A stretch of 7,028 nucleotides of DNA, from contig JBKEDF010000092.1 of assembly GCA_047975325.1 (NCBI GenBank), forward strand, positions 1-7,028. The letters are read 5' to 3'. Source of the stretch: JBKEDF01 sp047975325. GTDB lineage: Bacteria > Pseudomonadota > Alphaproteobacteria > Rhodobacterales > Rhodobacteraceae. A model generated the notes under the pieces. That model was not told the DNA's origin, made no database searches, and was given only the letters and a program-made list of their open reading frames with translations. Shown one piece after another: positions 1-6,319 of this stretch (positions are counted from its first letter, which is position 1; every line of letters begins with the position of its first letter). The position numbers and the translations under genes are program-made.

Positions 1-1202
1 GCCTTGAACAATGCGGCAAGCTTCGCGGCTTCCTGATTTACATCATGACGCTGCAAGCTGCGCGTGCGTGCGGCCACCCCCATTTCCGCCAGGCGGGGCA
101 GCGGTGTTTCGGCCAATGCCAGGATTGCATCGGCCAGCGCCGCGGCATCACCCGCCGGAACAACCCAGCCCTCCCGCCCGTTATGTACGAGTTCCGGTAT
201 TCCGGCAATTGCGGTCGCGATCACCGGCCGGCCCGCCGCCATGGCTTCCATCACCACCATGGGCAAGCCCTCCGCGAAGGAAGGCAGGATCAGCGCTTGC
301 GCCGTATCGAGCGTGGCCCGCACCACAGCCTCATCCGCCCAGCCTGCAAGATGAATGACATCGCCCAGCCCCCGTGCGGCAATTCCGGCTTCAAGAACCG
401 GGCGCAACGGTCCATCGCCGAGAAGAGTCAGCCGCAGATCAGGCAGTTTCGGTGCTGCCAGTGCCATCGCATCGATCAGCAAGGAAAACCCTTTCTGTTC
501 CGCCAGCCGTCCGATTGCCACCAAATGCGGCCCCCCTTCGGGAATAGGGTGCGTCGTTTCGAAGCGGGTCGGATCAATTCCGCAATGGACGATCTTGATC
601 CGTGGCCAGTTTTCCACGCTGGTCCAGCGGCTAAGCTGACTGCGACCAAAGCTGCTGATCGCGACAGTGAATGCGGCGTTTGAGATCTTGTCACCGAGGC
701 TGAGCACCACGGGCGCGTCAAATTCTTCCGGCCCATGGGTGGTGAAGCTGTAACGTGGACCACCCAGCAAGTGGCTGAGCATTGCCACGGTGGTGGAATT
801 GGTTCCGAAATGGGCATGCAGGTGTTCTACCCCCAGCGCCCGGCAACGTCGGGCGATATAGGCAGCTTCAATCAGATAGATCAGATGCCTCAACCGTCCG
901 CCCGATGCCGCACCCCCCACCTTGCCGCAGCGCAAGGCCTGACCCAGGGCCCGCCAGGATGCACCTGGTCGCGAAACCATCCAGCCCAGCGCAAGGCTGA
1001 TCAGCCGTACCGCACCCATTTCCAGAACATGTTCCGTGCGGGCATCTTCGTCCTTGTCCGCTGGCTCAACCAGCGCCGCACGATCCGATCGCATGGCAAA
1101 TCGATGGACGGTCACGCCTTGCCGTTCCAACGCCTGGATTTCCCGCCGGATGAAGGTTTGCGAGGGGCGCGGATAAGTATTGACAAGATAGGCAATCTTC
1201 AC
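1..1202 (-). CDS. Glycosyltransferase, GT4-like (C-terminus cut off by the window edge)
   Basis: This enzyme probably transfers a sugar from a nucleotide-sugar donor during exopolysaccharide or other surface-glycan synthesis. It should act at the cytoplasmic face of the membrane. 400 codons are readable and the frame is open to the left edge; GT4 enzymes of this kind are around 400 residues, so little is missing. The N-terminus (KIAYLVNTYPRPSQTFIRRE) resembles WcaL/AmsK-type colanic acid or amylovoran transferases. Further motifs are HLHAHFG near 127-133, a FTTHGPEEFD stretch near 153-162, VAIGRLAEQKG near 228-238, GDGP at 262-265, and the E-x7-E donor-site signature (E311, E319) within PSFAEGLPMVVMEAMAAG. 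The start is GTG at 1200-1202, preceded by AAGGA eight bases upstream. An in-frame stop lies about 15 bases upstream, with no other start between. Acceptor and donor sugars cannot be told. No other glycan genes are visible here; they may lie beyond the left edge. Confidence 0.93.
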   Translation of the reverse strand, partial: MKIAYLVNTYPRPSQTFIRREIQALERQGVTVHRFAMRSDRAALVEPADKDEDARTEHVLEMGAVRLISLALGWMVSRPGASWRALGQALRCGKVGGAASGGRLRHLIYLIEAAYIARRCRALGVEHLHAHFGTNSTTVAMLSHLLGGPRYSFTTHGPEEFDAPVVLSLGDKISNAAFTVAISSFGRSQLSRWTSVENWPRIKIVHCGIDPTRFETTHPIPEGGPHLVAIGRLAEQKGFSLLIDAMALAAPKLPDLRLTLLGDGPLRPVLEAGIAARGLGDVIHLAGWADEAVVRATLDTAQALILPSFAEGLPMVVMEAMAAGRPVIATAIAGIPELVHNGREGWVVPAGDAAALADAILALAETPLPRLAEMGVAARTRSLQRHDVNQEAAKLAALFK

Positions 1203-1329
1203 AGGTGAAGTCCTTCACTGTTTTCAGCAGCTCAATTACTGCTTCCTGCTATGAGAATGTTAGAGGGAAAAGTAAGTACCCAGCGGCATTTCCGTAGAAC
1301 AATCCCCGACAATGGCGAAGTTCACCCGA

Positions 1330-1359
1330 TCCCATATAGGATATCGCTGTTGTATGGGA
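1330..1359. repeat. Perfect 7-bp inverted repeat, possible operator
   Basis: TCCCATA at 1330-1336 is the exact reverse complement of TATGGGA at 1353-1359, with a 16-base spacer that itself holds an ATATAGGATAT near-palindrome. It lies about 65 bases upstream of the -35 box of the plus-strand promoter. That spacing suits an upstream activator or repressor site. No regulator can be named, and a 7-bp repeat can arise by chance. Confidence 0.3.
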
Positions 1360-1422
1360 ATGCATATTCATACTGATTGCCGTAACGTCGCGCTGTGCAG
1401 ATTGCCCCTGACCGCTGTTTTT

Positions 1423-1451
1423 TTGATAGAGATCATTCAAATTTCTAATAG
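1423..1451 (+). promoter_or_regulatory. Sigma-70-like promoter for the small membrane protein
   Basis: A TTGATA -35 box (1423-1428) and a TAATAG -10 box (1446-1451) are separated by the optimal 17 bases. The predicted transcription start near 1458 leaves a leader of about 100 bases before the ATG at 1557. It is the best match to the consensus in the window. Confidence 0.55.
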
Positions 1452-1507
1452 AATGCACAATTCTAGGTTTAAATCCCGCCAGATTTTTGCCGCATTTGGT
1501 GGACAGG

Positions 1508-1540
1508 CTGCAGACTTAACGAGGATCTGTCAGTTTTTTT
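1508..1540 (+). terminator. Hairpin plus T7 in the leader, possible attenuator or small-RNA terminator
   Basis: CTGCAGA (1508-1514) can pair with TCTGTCAG (1526-1533) with one bulged base, and seven T residues follow at 1534-1540. A competing fold pairs GACAG (1502-1506) with CTGTC (1527-1531). The structure lies downstream of the predicted start near 1458 and just upstream of the AAAGGAG ribosome-binding site (1544-1550). It could end a transcript of about 80 bases or modulate read-through. The stem is modest, so this is tentative. Confidence 0.35.
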
Positions 1541-1556
1541 GGTAAAGGAGTTTTCC

Positions 1557-1760
1557 ATGGCAATCACGATTATCATAGTTGGGATTATATCCGGATCCCT
1601 TGCTGTCGTGATTGCTCTGATGCTTGGCGCTTCATATTGGACGGTATTTCTTGTCTATCCACTTGCCGGAACAGCAGGCGCAATCGTGGCTATCCTGTTT
1701 GTTGTCTGGTGTGTTTCGAGGCAGGACCAGTCTTCCGAGGCAGTACAAACCGGTTGTTAA
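1557..1760 (+). CDS. Small two-helix membrane protein of unknown function
   Basis: The product is 67 residues long and I do not recognise the family. Two hydrophobic segments at about residues 3-25 and 29-53 look like a membrane hairpin. A short polar tail (RQDQSSEAVQTGC) follows, ending in cysteine. Glycines (G9, G13, G24, G38, G41) and small residues could support tight helix packing. I chose the ATG at 1557 because AAAGGAG sits six bases upstream; a TTG at 1539 in the same frame would place that ribosome-binding site inside the gene. Codon third positions are less GC-rich than in the neighbours, matching the AT-richer upstream gap. The gene is preceded by its own promoter and is convergent with the aldolase gene 46 bases away, so it is probably transcribed alone. 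Confidence 0.7.
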   Translation: MAITIIIVGIISGSLAVVIALMLGASYWTVFLVYPLAGTAGAIVAILFVVWCVSRQDQSSEAVQTGC

Positions 1761-1806
1761 TAACATTGCGCGGCCCAAAACCTGCTATTGTCCAGCCCAC
1801 CAAGGG

Positions 1807-2598
1807 TTATTTCCGGGCCGGTGCCCTGATGCCTGAAAGGTTGCCCTCACGTTCTACTGTGGCGCGATGCAGCCCATCAACCAGCAAGGATACATCATTG
1901 ATCCCGACAACCAGTCGATAGCCCAGAGCCTCAAGCTCCTTCCAGTCCCGTCCGCCGCCGCGTACCGTGGCCAGCATCAACCCGGTTCTGGCCGCGACTG
2001 CCTCGACCTTTTCAAAAAGGTCCTGAACCTCAGCATGATCCAGCCGTTCCAGATGGCCTGCGCTTGCAGCCAGGTCATTCGGGCCAAGGAAGACCGCCCC
2101 GATACCCGGCACTGCGGCAATTTCTTCCAATGCCTCGACGGCCGCAACATGTTCGCATTGCAACATGATGAGAACCTCGTCATGTGCCTCGGCGCGGGCA
2201 TAATCGGGGCGCGCACCCCAATCGGAACAGCGCAGGATCGGCGCGGCATAGCCACGCCCCCCCCGCGGTGGATAGTAAAAGGATGACACGACCTGCCGTG
2301 CCTGTTCGGCGGTATTTACCATGGGAACGATGAAGGAGCGGAACCCACGATCAAGCGCGCGCTTGATGGTTGTATCGCTTCCGTCAGGGATTCGCAGGAT
2401 CACCTCGCCCCCTGCAGCTTCGACGGCTCGTGCCACATGAACCCATGTTTCCAGATCACCAATGCCATGTTCACCATCGATCACAATGGTTTTCCAGCCA
2501 TGGCGAACCATGATCTCGGCGGTATCGGGGCTGCCCAGTTCAACCCAGGCAGCAGGGATCATCTGCCCTTTTGCCATTTCTGCCTTCAAACGGTTCAT
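1807..2598 (-). CDS. HpcH/HpaI-family class II pyruvate aldolase
   Basis: The 263-residue product is a cytoplasmic metal-dependent aldolase of the family that includes HpaI (4-hydroxy-2-oxoheptanedioate aldolase) and GarL (2-dehydro-3-deoxyglucarate aldolase). These reversibly split 2-oxo-4-hydroxy acids into pyruvate and an aldehyde. Residues matching the known HpaI active site are present: H44 in VIDGEHG, R69 in LRIPDG, Q147 and E149 in MLQCEH, and D175 in FLGPNDL. E149 and D175 would bind the divalent metal, R69 the pyruvate. The YYPPRGGRG loop (108-116) is also typical. Length is normal for the family. The ATG at 2596-2598 is preceded by GGGGAG at about nine bases. Substrate cannot be fixed: no transporter, dehydratase or dehydrogenase of a sugar-acid or aromatic pathway is adjacent. 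It may also be a promiscuous housekeeping aldolase. Confidence 0.92.
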   Translation of the reverse strand: MNRLKAEMAKGQMIPAAWVELGSPDTAEIMVRHGWKTIVIDGEHGIGDLETWVHVARAVEAAGGEVILRIPDGSDTTIKRALDRGFRSFIVPMVNTAEQARQVVSSFYYPPRGGRGYAAPILRCSDWGARPDYARAEAHDEVLIMLQCEHVAAVEALEEIAAVPGIGAVFLGPNDLAASAGHLERLDHAEVQDLFEKVEAVAARTGLMLATVRGGGRDWKELEALGYRLVVGINDVSLLVDGLHRATVEREGNLSGIRAPARK

Positions 2599-2604
2599 CT
2601 CTTG

Positions 2605-2736
2605 TCACTCCCCGGAAATATCGAACATCTTGTCCGGCCCCGTTTCCTGCATCTTCCGCATGTAACCGAGATTGGTTCCGTGCAAAAGCCCGATCCCACA
2701 CCCTGCGGGGGTCTGGATGCCAAATTGGCACAGCAT
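2605..2736 (-). pseudogene. Orphan coding-like frame upstream of the aldolase (small gene or gene remnant)
   Basis: Reading leftward on the minus strand, this frame gives 43 residues from its first ATG, including CGIGLLHGTNLGYMRKMQ and ending MFDISGE. It stops with TGA only six bases before the aldolase ATG, as an operon partner would. Codon third positions are GC-rich like real genes here. No ribosome-binding site precedes the ATG. The frame stays open without a standard start up to a stop at 2833-2835, under the start of the divergent SDR gene. It may be a short unrecognised protein, or the 3' end of a gene whose 5' part was lost or shifted. I recognise no family. Confidence 0.3.
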
Positions 2737-2774
2737 GTCATGAACGATGGGCGGCAGCAGGGCTGCAAGCGCCC

Positions 2775-2803
2775 TTGCGATGCCCGGCAGGCATGGAGAT
2801 AAT
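2775..2803 (+). promoter_or_regulatory. Sigma-70-like promoter for the SDR gene, possibly leaderless
   Basis: TTGCGA (2775-2780) and GATAAT (2798-2803) are 17 bases apart. A start seven bases after the -10 box falls exactly on the A of the ATG at 2810. If this is the promoter, the mRNA has no leader and the GGAGA at 2795-2799 is not transcribed. Confidence 0.4.
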
Positions 2804-2809
2804 ATAGGG

Positions 2810-3652
2810 ATGAAGACACTTCTTTGTTTCGGTTACGGATATTCGGCGCAGGCCCTTGGGAAACGGTTGATTGCACGGGGCTGGCGGGTGATCGGCACGA
2901 CCCGCAATCCGGCAAAGGCCGAAAGGCTGCGCCATGCGGGGGTGGAGGCGCTTGTTTGGCCCGGATCCCCGCTTTTGCCGGCACTGGCCGAGGCCACACA
3001 TATTTTGGCTTCCGTTGCGCCCGATGCAAATGGCGATCCGTTATTGCGCGAACATGGGGCGGATATCGCCGCCGCGCGACCGGCCTGGGCAGGATATCTT
3101 TCCACAACCGGGGTCTATGGCGATCATGCAGGTGGTTGGGTGGATGAAGATACACCGCTTACCCCCGGTACGGCGCGCGGTAAATGGCGCGTTGCAGCGG
3201 AGGTGGAATGGCGTGCCACCGGGCTACCGCTTCATATCTTCCGACTGGCAGGAATTTACGGACCGGGGCGCGGGCCCTTCACCAAGCTGCGCGAGGGCCG
3301 GGCGCGACGCATTGTGAAACCGGATCAGGTCTTTTCCCGCATCCATGTGGAGGATATCGCCCAGGTGCTGGACGCATCCATCGCACGGCCGTCGCCCGGG
3401 GCGATCTATAATGTCTGTGATGATGACCCTGCGGCCCCGGAAGCTGTAATCGGCCATGCCGCGCAGCTTATGGGTTTGCCGCTTCCGCCCATGGAGGATT
3501 GGGAAACTGCAGACATGACGCCACTCGCGCGCAGCTTTTATGCCGAAAACAAGCGTGTGAGGAATGATCGGATCAAGCAGGATCTGGGCATAGACCTGAT
3601 CTATCCCGATTATCGCAAGGGGCTTGCCGCATTGGCGGCAGCGGAAAGGTAA
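2810..3652 (+). CDS. Atypical SDR / NAD(P)-dependent epimerase-dehydratase family protein, YeeZ-like
   Basis: The 280-residue cytoplasmic protein has a Rossmann fold and resembles the YeeZ group of extended/atypical short-chain dehydrogenases, whose substrate is not established. The nucleotide-binding start is CFGYGYSAQALG, with G8-x-G10-x-x-A13, followed by the strand ending GTTR at 29-32. The middle carries YLSTTGVYGDHAGGWVDE (96-113), the characteristic Ser/Thr and Tyr region of the group, then FRLAGIYGPGRGP (144-156), RIHVEDIA (177-184) and a YNVCDDDP segment. I chose the ATG at 2810 because the glycine-rich loop then begins at residue 8, as usual. An in-frame ATG at 2747 would add 21 residues unlike the family. 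It is divergent from the aldolase. The next gene starts 87 bases downstream in the same direction, so co-transcription with the STAS gene is possible but not shown. Confidence 0.9.
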   Translation: MKTLLCFGYGYSAQALGKRLIARGWRVIGTTRNPAKAERLRHAGVEALVWPGSPLLPALAEATHILASVAPDANGDPLLREHGADIAAARPAWAGYLSTTGVYGDHAGGWVDEDTPLTPGTARGKWRVAAEVEWRATGLPLHIFRLAGIYGPGRGPFTKLREGRARRIVKPDQVFSRIHVEDIAQVLDASIARPSPGAIYNVCDDDPAAPEAVIGHAAQLMGLPLPPMEDWETADMTPLARSFYAENKRVRNDRIKQDLGIDLIYPDYRKGLAALAAAER

Positions 3653-3739
3653 CGCGCCGCCCCAATGAGCGCTTACCAAATGCTAACAAACTGCTTTTAA
3701 GCTTCTGACCGGGGTAACCGGCGGAAGGAGCCTTCAGAA

Positions 3740-4075
3740 ATGGAAATAACATCCGAATTGCGGGGGGGTCTTCTGGCGGTGACCGTAATGGATAACCGTA
3801 TCGATGCCGCCGGGGCCATCCGTTTCAAGGAAGATATGCGTCAGATCATCGAAACACCCTCCGCACGGGTGCTGTTGGATCTGTCCAATGTCACTTTCCT
3901 GGACAGTTCGGGGCTTGGCGCCGTGGTTGCGGTACGAAAACTGTTGGGTGAGGCACGACCACTTGATCTGGCGGGTTTGACACCAACGGTACAAAAAGTG
4001 TTCCGGCTGACGCGGATGGATACCGTTTTTACCATCTATCCGGTGTTGGAGGACGGTCTGAAAAATGCAAGCTGA
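3740..4075 (+). CDS. rbaV: STAS-domain anti-sigma factor antagonist (RsbV/RbaV-like)
   Basis: The 111-residue protein is a single STAS domain, about the usual length for SpoIIAA/RsbV proteins. In partner switching the unphosphorylated form binds the anti-sigma kinase and frees its target. Phosphorylation by the kinase stops this, and a PP2C-type phosphatase reverses it. The phosphorylation motif is TFLDSSGLGAVVAV, with D55, S56 and S57; one of the two serines should be the target. The ATG at 3740 has AAGGAG at 3725-3730, nine bases upstream. Its coding end overlaps the kinase gene by 11 bases, which fits a translationally coupled pair. In Rhodobacter capsulatus the RbaV/RbaW/RbaY system affects gene transfer agent production and stationary-phase viability. 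The symbol is given by analogy of gene pair and presumed lineage. General name: anti-anti-sigma factor. Confidence 0.88.
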   Translation: MEITSELRGGLLAVTVMDNRIDAAGAIRFKEDMRQIIETPSARVLLDLSNVTFLDSSGLGAVVAVRKLLGEARPLDLAGLTPTVQKVFRLTRMDTVFTIYPVLEDGLKNAS

Positions 4076-4532
4076 CCTTGCCGATGGTCCTGAAGGGACC
4101 ATCGCCTGCCTGACCCTTCCGGCCAGGACCGAGGCCATATATGCAGGGCTGCAGACATTGTTGGCACAGCCTCCGCTTGCACACCTTGATAACAATCTAC
4201 GTGGCGCTGCGGAACTTGCCCTGGCTGAAGCACTGAACAATATCGTCGAACATGGCTATGCCGGGCAATCCGGGGATATCGATATTGAAATTCATCAGGA
4301 AAAAGACGGGCTTTTCTGCCAGATCCATGATGCGGGTCGCGCTTTTCCCGGCGGCAAGCTGCCGAAAGGAATCTTCCCGGATCTGAAAGGGGAACTGCCC
4401 GAAGGAGGGTTTGGCTGGGCGCTGATTCATGCGGTGGCAGAAGATATCTGTTATGAACGATGCCATAGGCGCAACCGGACTGCCTTCCGGATCAGGGCAA
4501 ATCAGGATGAGGCAATCGGCCAAACCATCTGA
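4065..4532 (+). CDS. rbaW: RsbW/RbaW-like anti-sigma factor serine kinase (HATPase_c_2)
   Basis: The 155-residue protein is a GHKL-type ATPase of the anti-sigma kinase group. It should phosphorylate the STAS partner encoded just upstream and bind a sigma factor or other target when the partner is phosphorylated. The N box is ELALAEALNNIVEHGY, with E55, N58, N59 and H63. The G1 box is HDAGRAF, with D89 and G91. The G2 glycine loop is EGGFGWALIHAVAED (113-127), giving GGFGW where Bacillus proteins have a GMGF-like loop. The ATG at 4065 lies inside the last codons of the STAS gene. GGAGG at 4048-4052 is 12 bases upstream, slightly far, so coupling to upstream translation is likely. Neither a sigma factor nor a phosphatase is adjacent. 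The symbol is by analogy with R. capsulatus rbaW. Confidence 0.87.
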   Translation: MQADLADGPEGTIACLTLPARTEAIYAGLQTLLAQPPLAHLDNNLRGAAELALAEALNNIVEHGYAGQSGDIDIEIHQEKDGLFCQIHDAGRAFPGGKLPKGIFPDLKGELPEGGFGWALIHAVAEDICYERCHRRNRTAFRIRANQDEAIGQTI

Positions 4533-4551
4533 ACGCCCCCTGTTTTCAGAT
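4527..4551. terminator. Possible bidirectional hairpin between convergent genes
   Basis: ATCTGAA (4527-4533) pairs perfectly with TTCAGAT (4545-4551) around an 11-base loop. It spans the stop codon of the kinase gene (4530-4532) and touches the stop of the DUF2948 gene (4551-4553). The stem is short and AT-rich and there is no strong T-run, so it is a weak terminator candidate serving both strands. Confidence 0.35.
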
Positions 4552-5045
4552 CAGGCATCCGGAAAATCGGGCAGGGAATGCGCCGGGGCCTTGCCGGAAG
4601 GTGCACGATAAGGGCGGGTTACATCGCGCAGGGTGGTATTCAGCGCCTCAACCTGCATTCGCACCGCCCCATCCCCTGCCAGGGTAAGCACGACCGTGCC
4701 CGTACCATCCTCGCCCGGTTCGAAATTGATCGTCAGGATTGAAAGGATCGTGTCTTCATCCTGCTTGTGCAATCCCTGCGACTGAACGGAAAGTACATCC
4801 TGAAAAAGCACAAGACAGCGAACGCGTTCGTAATCACGACCGGCCTGGGCTGCAGCCTCACGATCCTCCCAGCGAAAGCGGTTGACCAGAAGCACGAATT
4901 CCCGTCGCCGCGCATGATACCGCAAGTCCGATACCGACAGCACTGCATCCTGCAAAAGCGCGGATGCGATGCGAAGATCCTCCGGATCGGTAACCAGCAG
5001 CGCCAGCGGCGTCTCGGCGCCATCGGAAAATCGGGCGTCGGTCAT
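4551..5045 (-). CDS. DUF2948 family protein
   Basis: The 164-residue protein matches the DUF2948 family, a soluble alphaproteobacterial family of unknown function commonly found just after murA. Recognisable features are the N-terminal TDPEDLRIASALLQDAVLSV segment (19-38), the RYHARRREFVLLVNRFRWE core, a linker and then the RCLVLFQDVLSV strand. A later ILTINFEP strand precedes a second beta-rich part with VVLTLAGDGAVRMQVEAL. No signal peptide or membrane segment is seen. It starts at the ATG at 5043-5045, which overlaps the murA stop as ATGA, so it is translationally coupled and the last gene visible in the operon. Its role is unknown. Constant linkage to murA suggests a housekeeping function, but that is inference. 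Confidence 0.88.
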   Translation of the reverse strand: MTDARFSDGAETPLALLVTDPEDLRIASALLQDAVLSVSDLRYHARRREFVLLVNRFRWEDREAAAQAGRDYERVRCLVLFQDVLSVQSQGLHKQDEDTILSILTINFEPGEDGTGTVVLTLAGDGAVRMQVEALNTTLRDVTRPYRAPSGKAPAHSLPDFPDA

Positions 5046-6310
5046 GCCTTGATCCGTTCGATATGTGCACCACAGGCGCCAAGTTTTTCTTCCAGTCGTT
5101 CATAGCCCCGGTCGAGGTGATAGACACGGCTGACAACCGTTTCCCCTTCGGCCGCGAGCCCTGCCAGAATCAGGCTGACGCTGGCGCGCAGATCAGTGGC
5201 CATGACAGGCGCGCCGCGCAACCGTTCCACCCCGGTCACCGTCGCCGTGCCGCCATGCACATCAATATGCGCCCCCATCCGGATCAGTTCCGGCGCATGC
5301 ATGAAACGGTTCTCGAAAATCTTTTCTTCCAGGACTGAACGGCCCTCGGCGGTGCACATCAGCGCCATCATCTGCGCCTGAAGGTCGGTCGGAAAACCCG
5401 GGAAAGGTTCGGTTGTCACATCCACGGCCTTCACGCGATCATTCCGGCGGGACACCTTTAGCCCGGCCCCGGTTTCCTCGACGGCAATTCCGGCAGCGTC
5501 AAGCCTTTCGCAAAAGGCCCCGACAAGATCGATCCGGCCGCCAAGGCATTCGACTTCCCCACCGCAGATCGCCGGGGCCAGCATATAGGTGCCAAGCTCG
5601 ATCCGATCGGTAACCACGGGGTGGGTTGCACCACCAAGGCGATCAACGCCTTCGATTGTTATGGTGGAACTGCCTTCGCCTTCGATATGCGCCCCCATCC
5701 GTTGCAGGCAACGGGCAAGATCCACGATCTCGGGCTCACGCGCGGCGTTTTTCAACACGGTTGTGCCCTTGGCCAGAACCGCCGCAAGCAGGGCGTTTTC
5801 CGTTGCCCCCACCGACACCAGAGGGAATTCCACCACCGCACCGGTAAGCCGCCCCCCCGGTGCGCGGGCATGGACATAGCCATCACGAAGGTCAAGGTCG
5901 GCCCCCATTGCCTCCAACGCCATGAGATGCAGATCCACCGGTCGGGCACCGATCGCACAGCCCCCCGGCAGTGATACCACGGCATTGCCCTCCCGGGCCA
6001 GCAGCGGACCCAGAACCAGAATTGAGGCCCGCATCTTGCGTACGATATCGTAATCCGCGCGATGATTGTTGATATCATGGCTCGACATTGCCAGAACCTG
6101 CCCGTCCTGAAGGCTTGCCACTTCAGCGCCCAATGACCCCAGAAGCTGCGTCATGGTTCGGATATCCGACAGCCGCGGTGCATTGGTCAATGTCAGCGGT
6201 TCTTCCGTCAGAAGTGTCGCGGGCATCAAGGTCAGGCAGGCATTCTTGGCCCCTGCGATGGGGATGGTGCCGTTAAGCTCACTGCCGCCTCGTATCAATA
6301 TCGAATCCAT
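5042..6310 (-). CDS. murA: UDP-N-acetylglucosamine 1-carboxyvinyltransferase MurA
   Basis: MurA transfers the enolpyruvyl group of phosphoenolpyruvate to UDP-GlcNAc, the first committed step of peptidoglycan precursor synthesis in the cytoplasm. The 422-residue protein is full length (E. coli MurA has 419). Key residues are present: K22 and N23 in GAKNA, catalytic C118 in PGGCAIGARP (E. coli C115), D309 in FPTDLQAQ (E. coli D305) and R401 in LDRGYERLEE (E. coli R397). Having Cys rather than Asp at the catalytic site predicts sensitivity to fosfomycin at the enzyme level. The C-terminus GAHIERIKA is typical. The ATG at 6308-6310 has GAGG seven bases upstream. It sits nine bases after the small basic protein gene and overlaps the DUF2948 gene by four bases, forming one minus-strand operon. 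Confidence 0.98.
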   Translation of the reverse strand: MDSILIRGGSELNGTIPIAGAKNACLTLMPATLLTEEPLTLTNAPRLSDIRTMTQLLGSLGAEVASLQDGQVLAMSSHDINNHRADYDIVRKMRASILVLGPLLAREGNAVVSLPGGCAIGARPVDLHLMALEAMGADLDLRDGYVHARAPGGRLTGAVVEFPLVSVGATENALLAAVLAKGTTVLKNAAREPEIVDLARCLQRMGAHIEGEGSSTITIEGVDRLGGATHPVVTDRIELGTYMLAPAICGGEVECLGGRIDLVGAFCERLDAAGIAVEETGAGLKVSRRNDRVKAVDVTTEPFPGFPTDLQAQMMALMCTAEGRSVLEEKIFENRFMHAPELIRMGAHIDVHGGTATVTGVERLRGAPVMATDLRASVSLILAGLAAEGETVVSRVYHLDRGYERLEEKLGACGAHIERIKA

Positions 6311-6319
6311 CGTCCTGCC

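Larger units (their letters stand above)
1203..1556. other. AT-richer intergenic region between divergent genes
   Basis: This gap separates the divergent glycosyltransferase and small membrane protein genes. It is visibly richer in A and T than the flanking coding sequence. It holds a 7-bp inverted repeat, a sigma-70-like promoter and a hairpin plus T-run, listed separately. Two short open frames (1249-1458 minus, 1312-1545 plus) lack a good ribosome-binding site and protein-like composition, so I do not call them genes. Confidence 0.6.

Noticed and set aside
45..683. Plus-strand 212-residue frame
   Set aside because: It lies wholly opposite the glycosyltransferase, is rich in Arg, His, Gln and Cys, and shows no family features. 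It is a shadow frame.
1312..1545. Plus-strand 77-residue frame in the intergenic gap
   Set aside because: No ribosome-binding site is present and the composition is not protein-like. It also overlaps the better-supported promoter and leader elements.
5265..5701. 17-base identical direct repeat (5265-5281 and 5685-5701), 420 bases apart inside murA
   Set aside because: Both copies encode the RMGAHI turn (R204 and R344, 140 codons apart). They reflect the internal pseudo-symmetry of the MurA fold, not a mobile or regulatory repeat.
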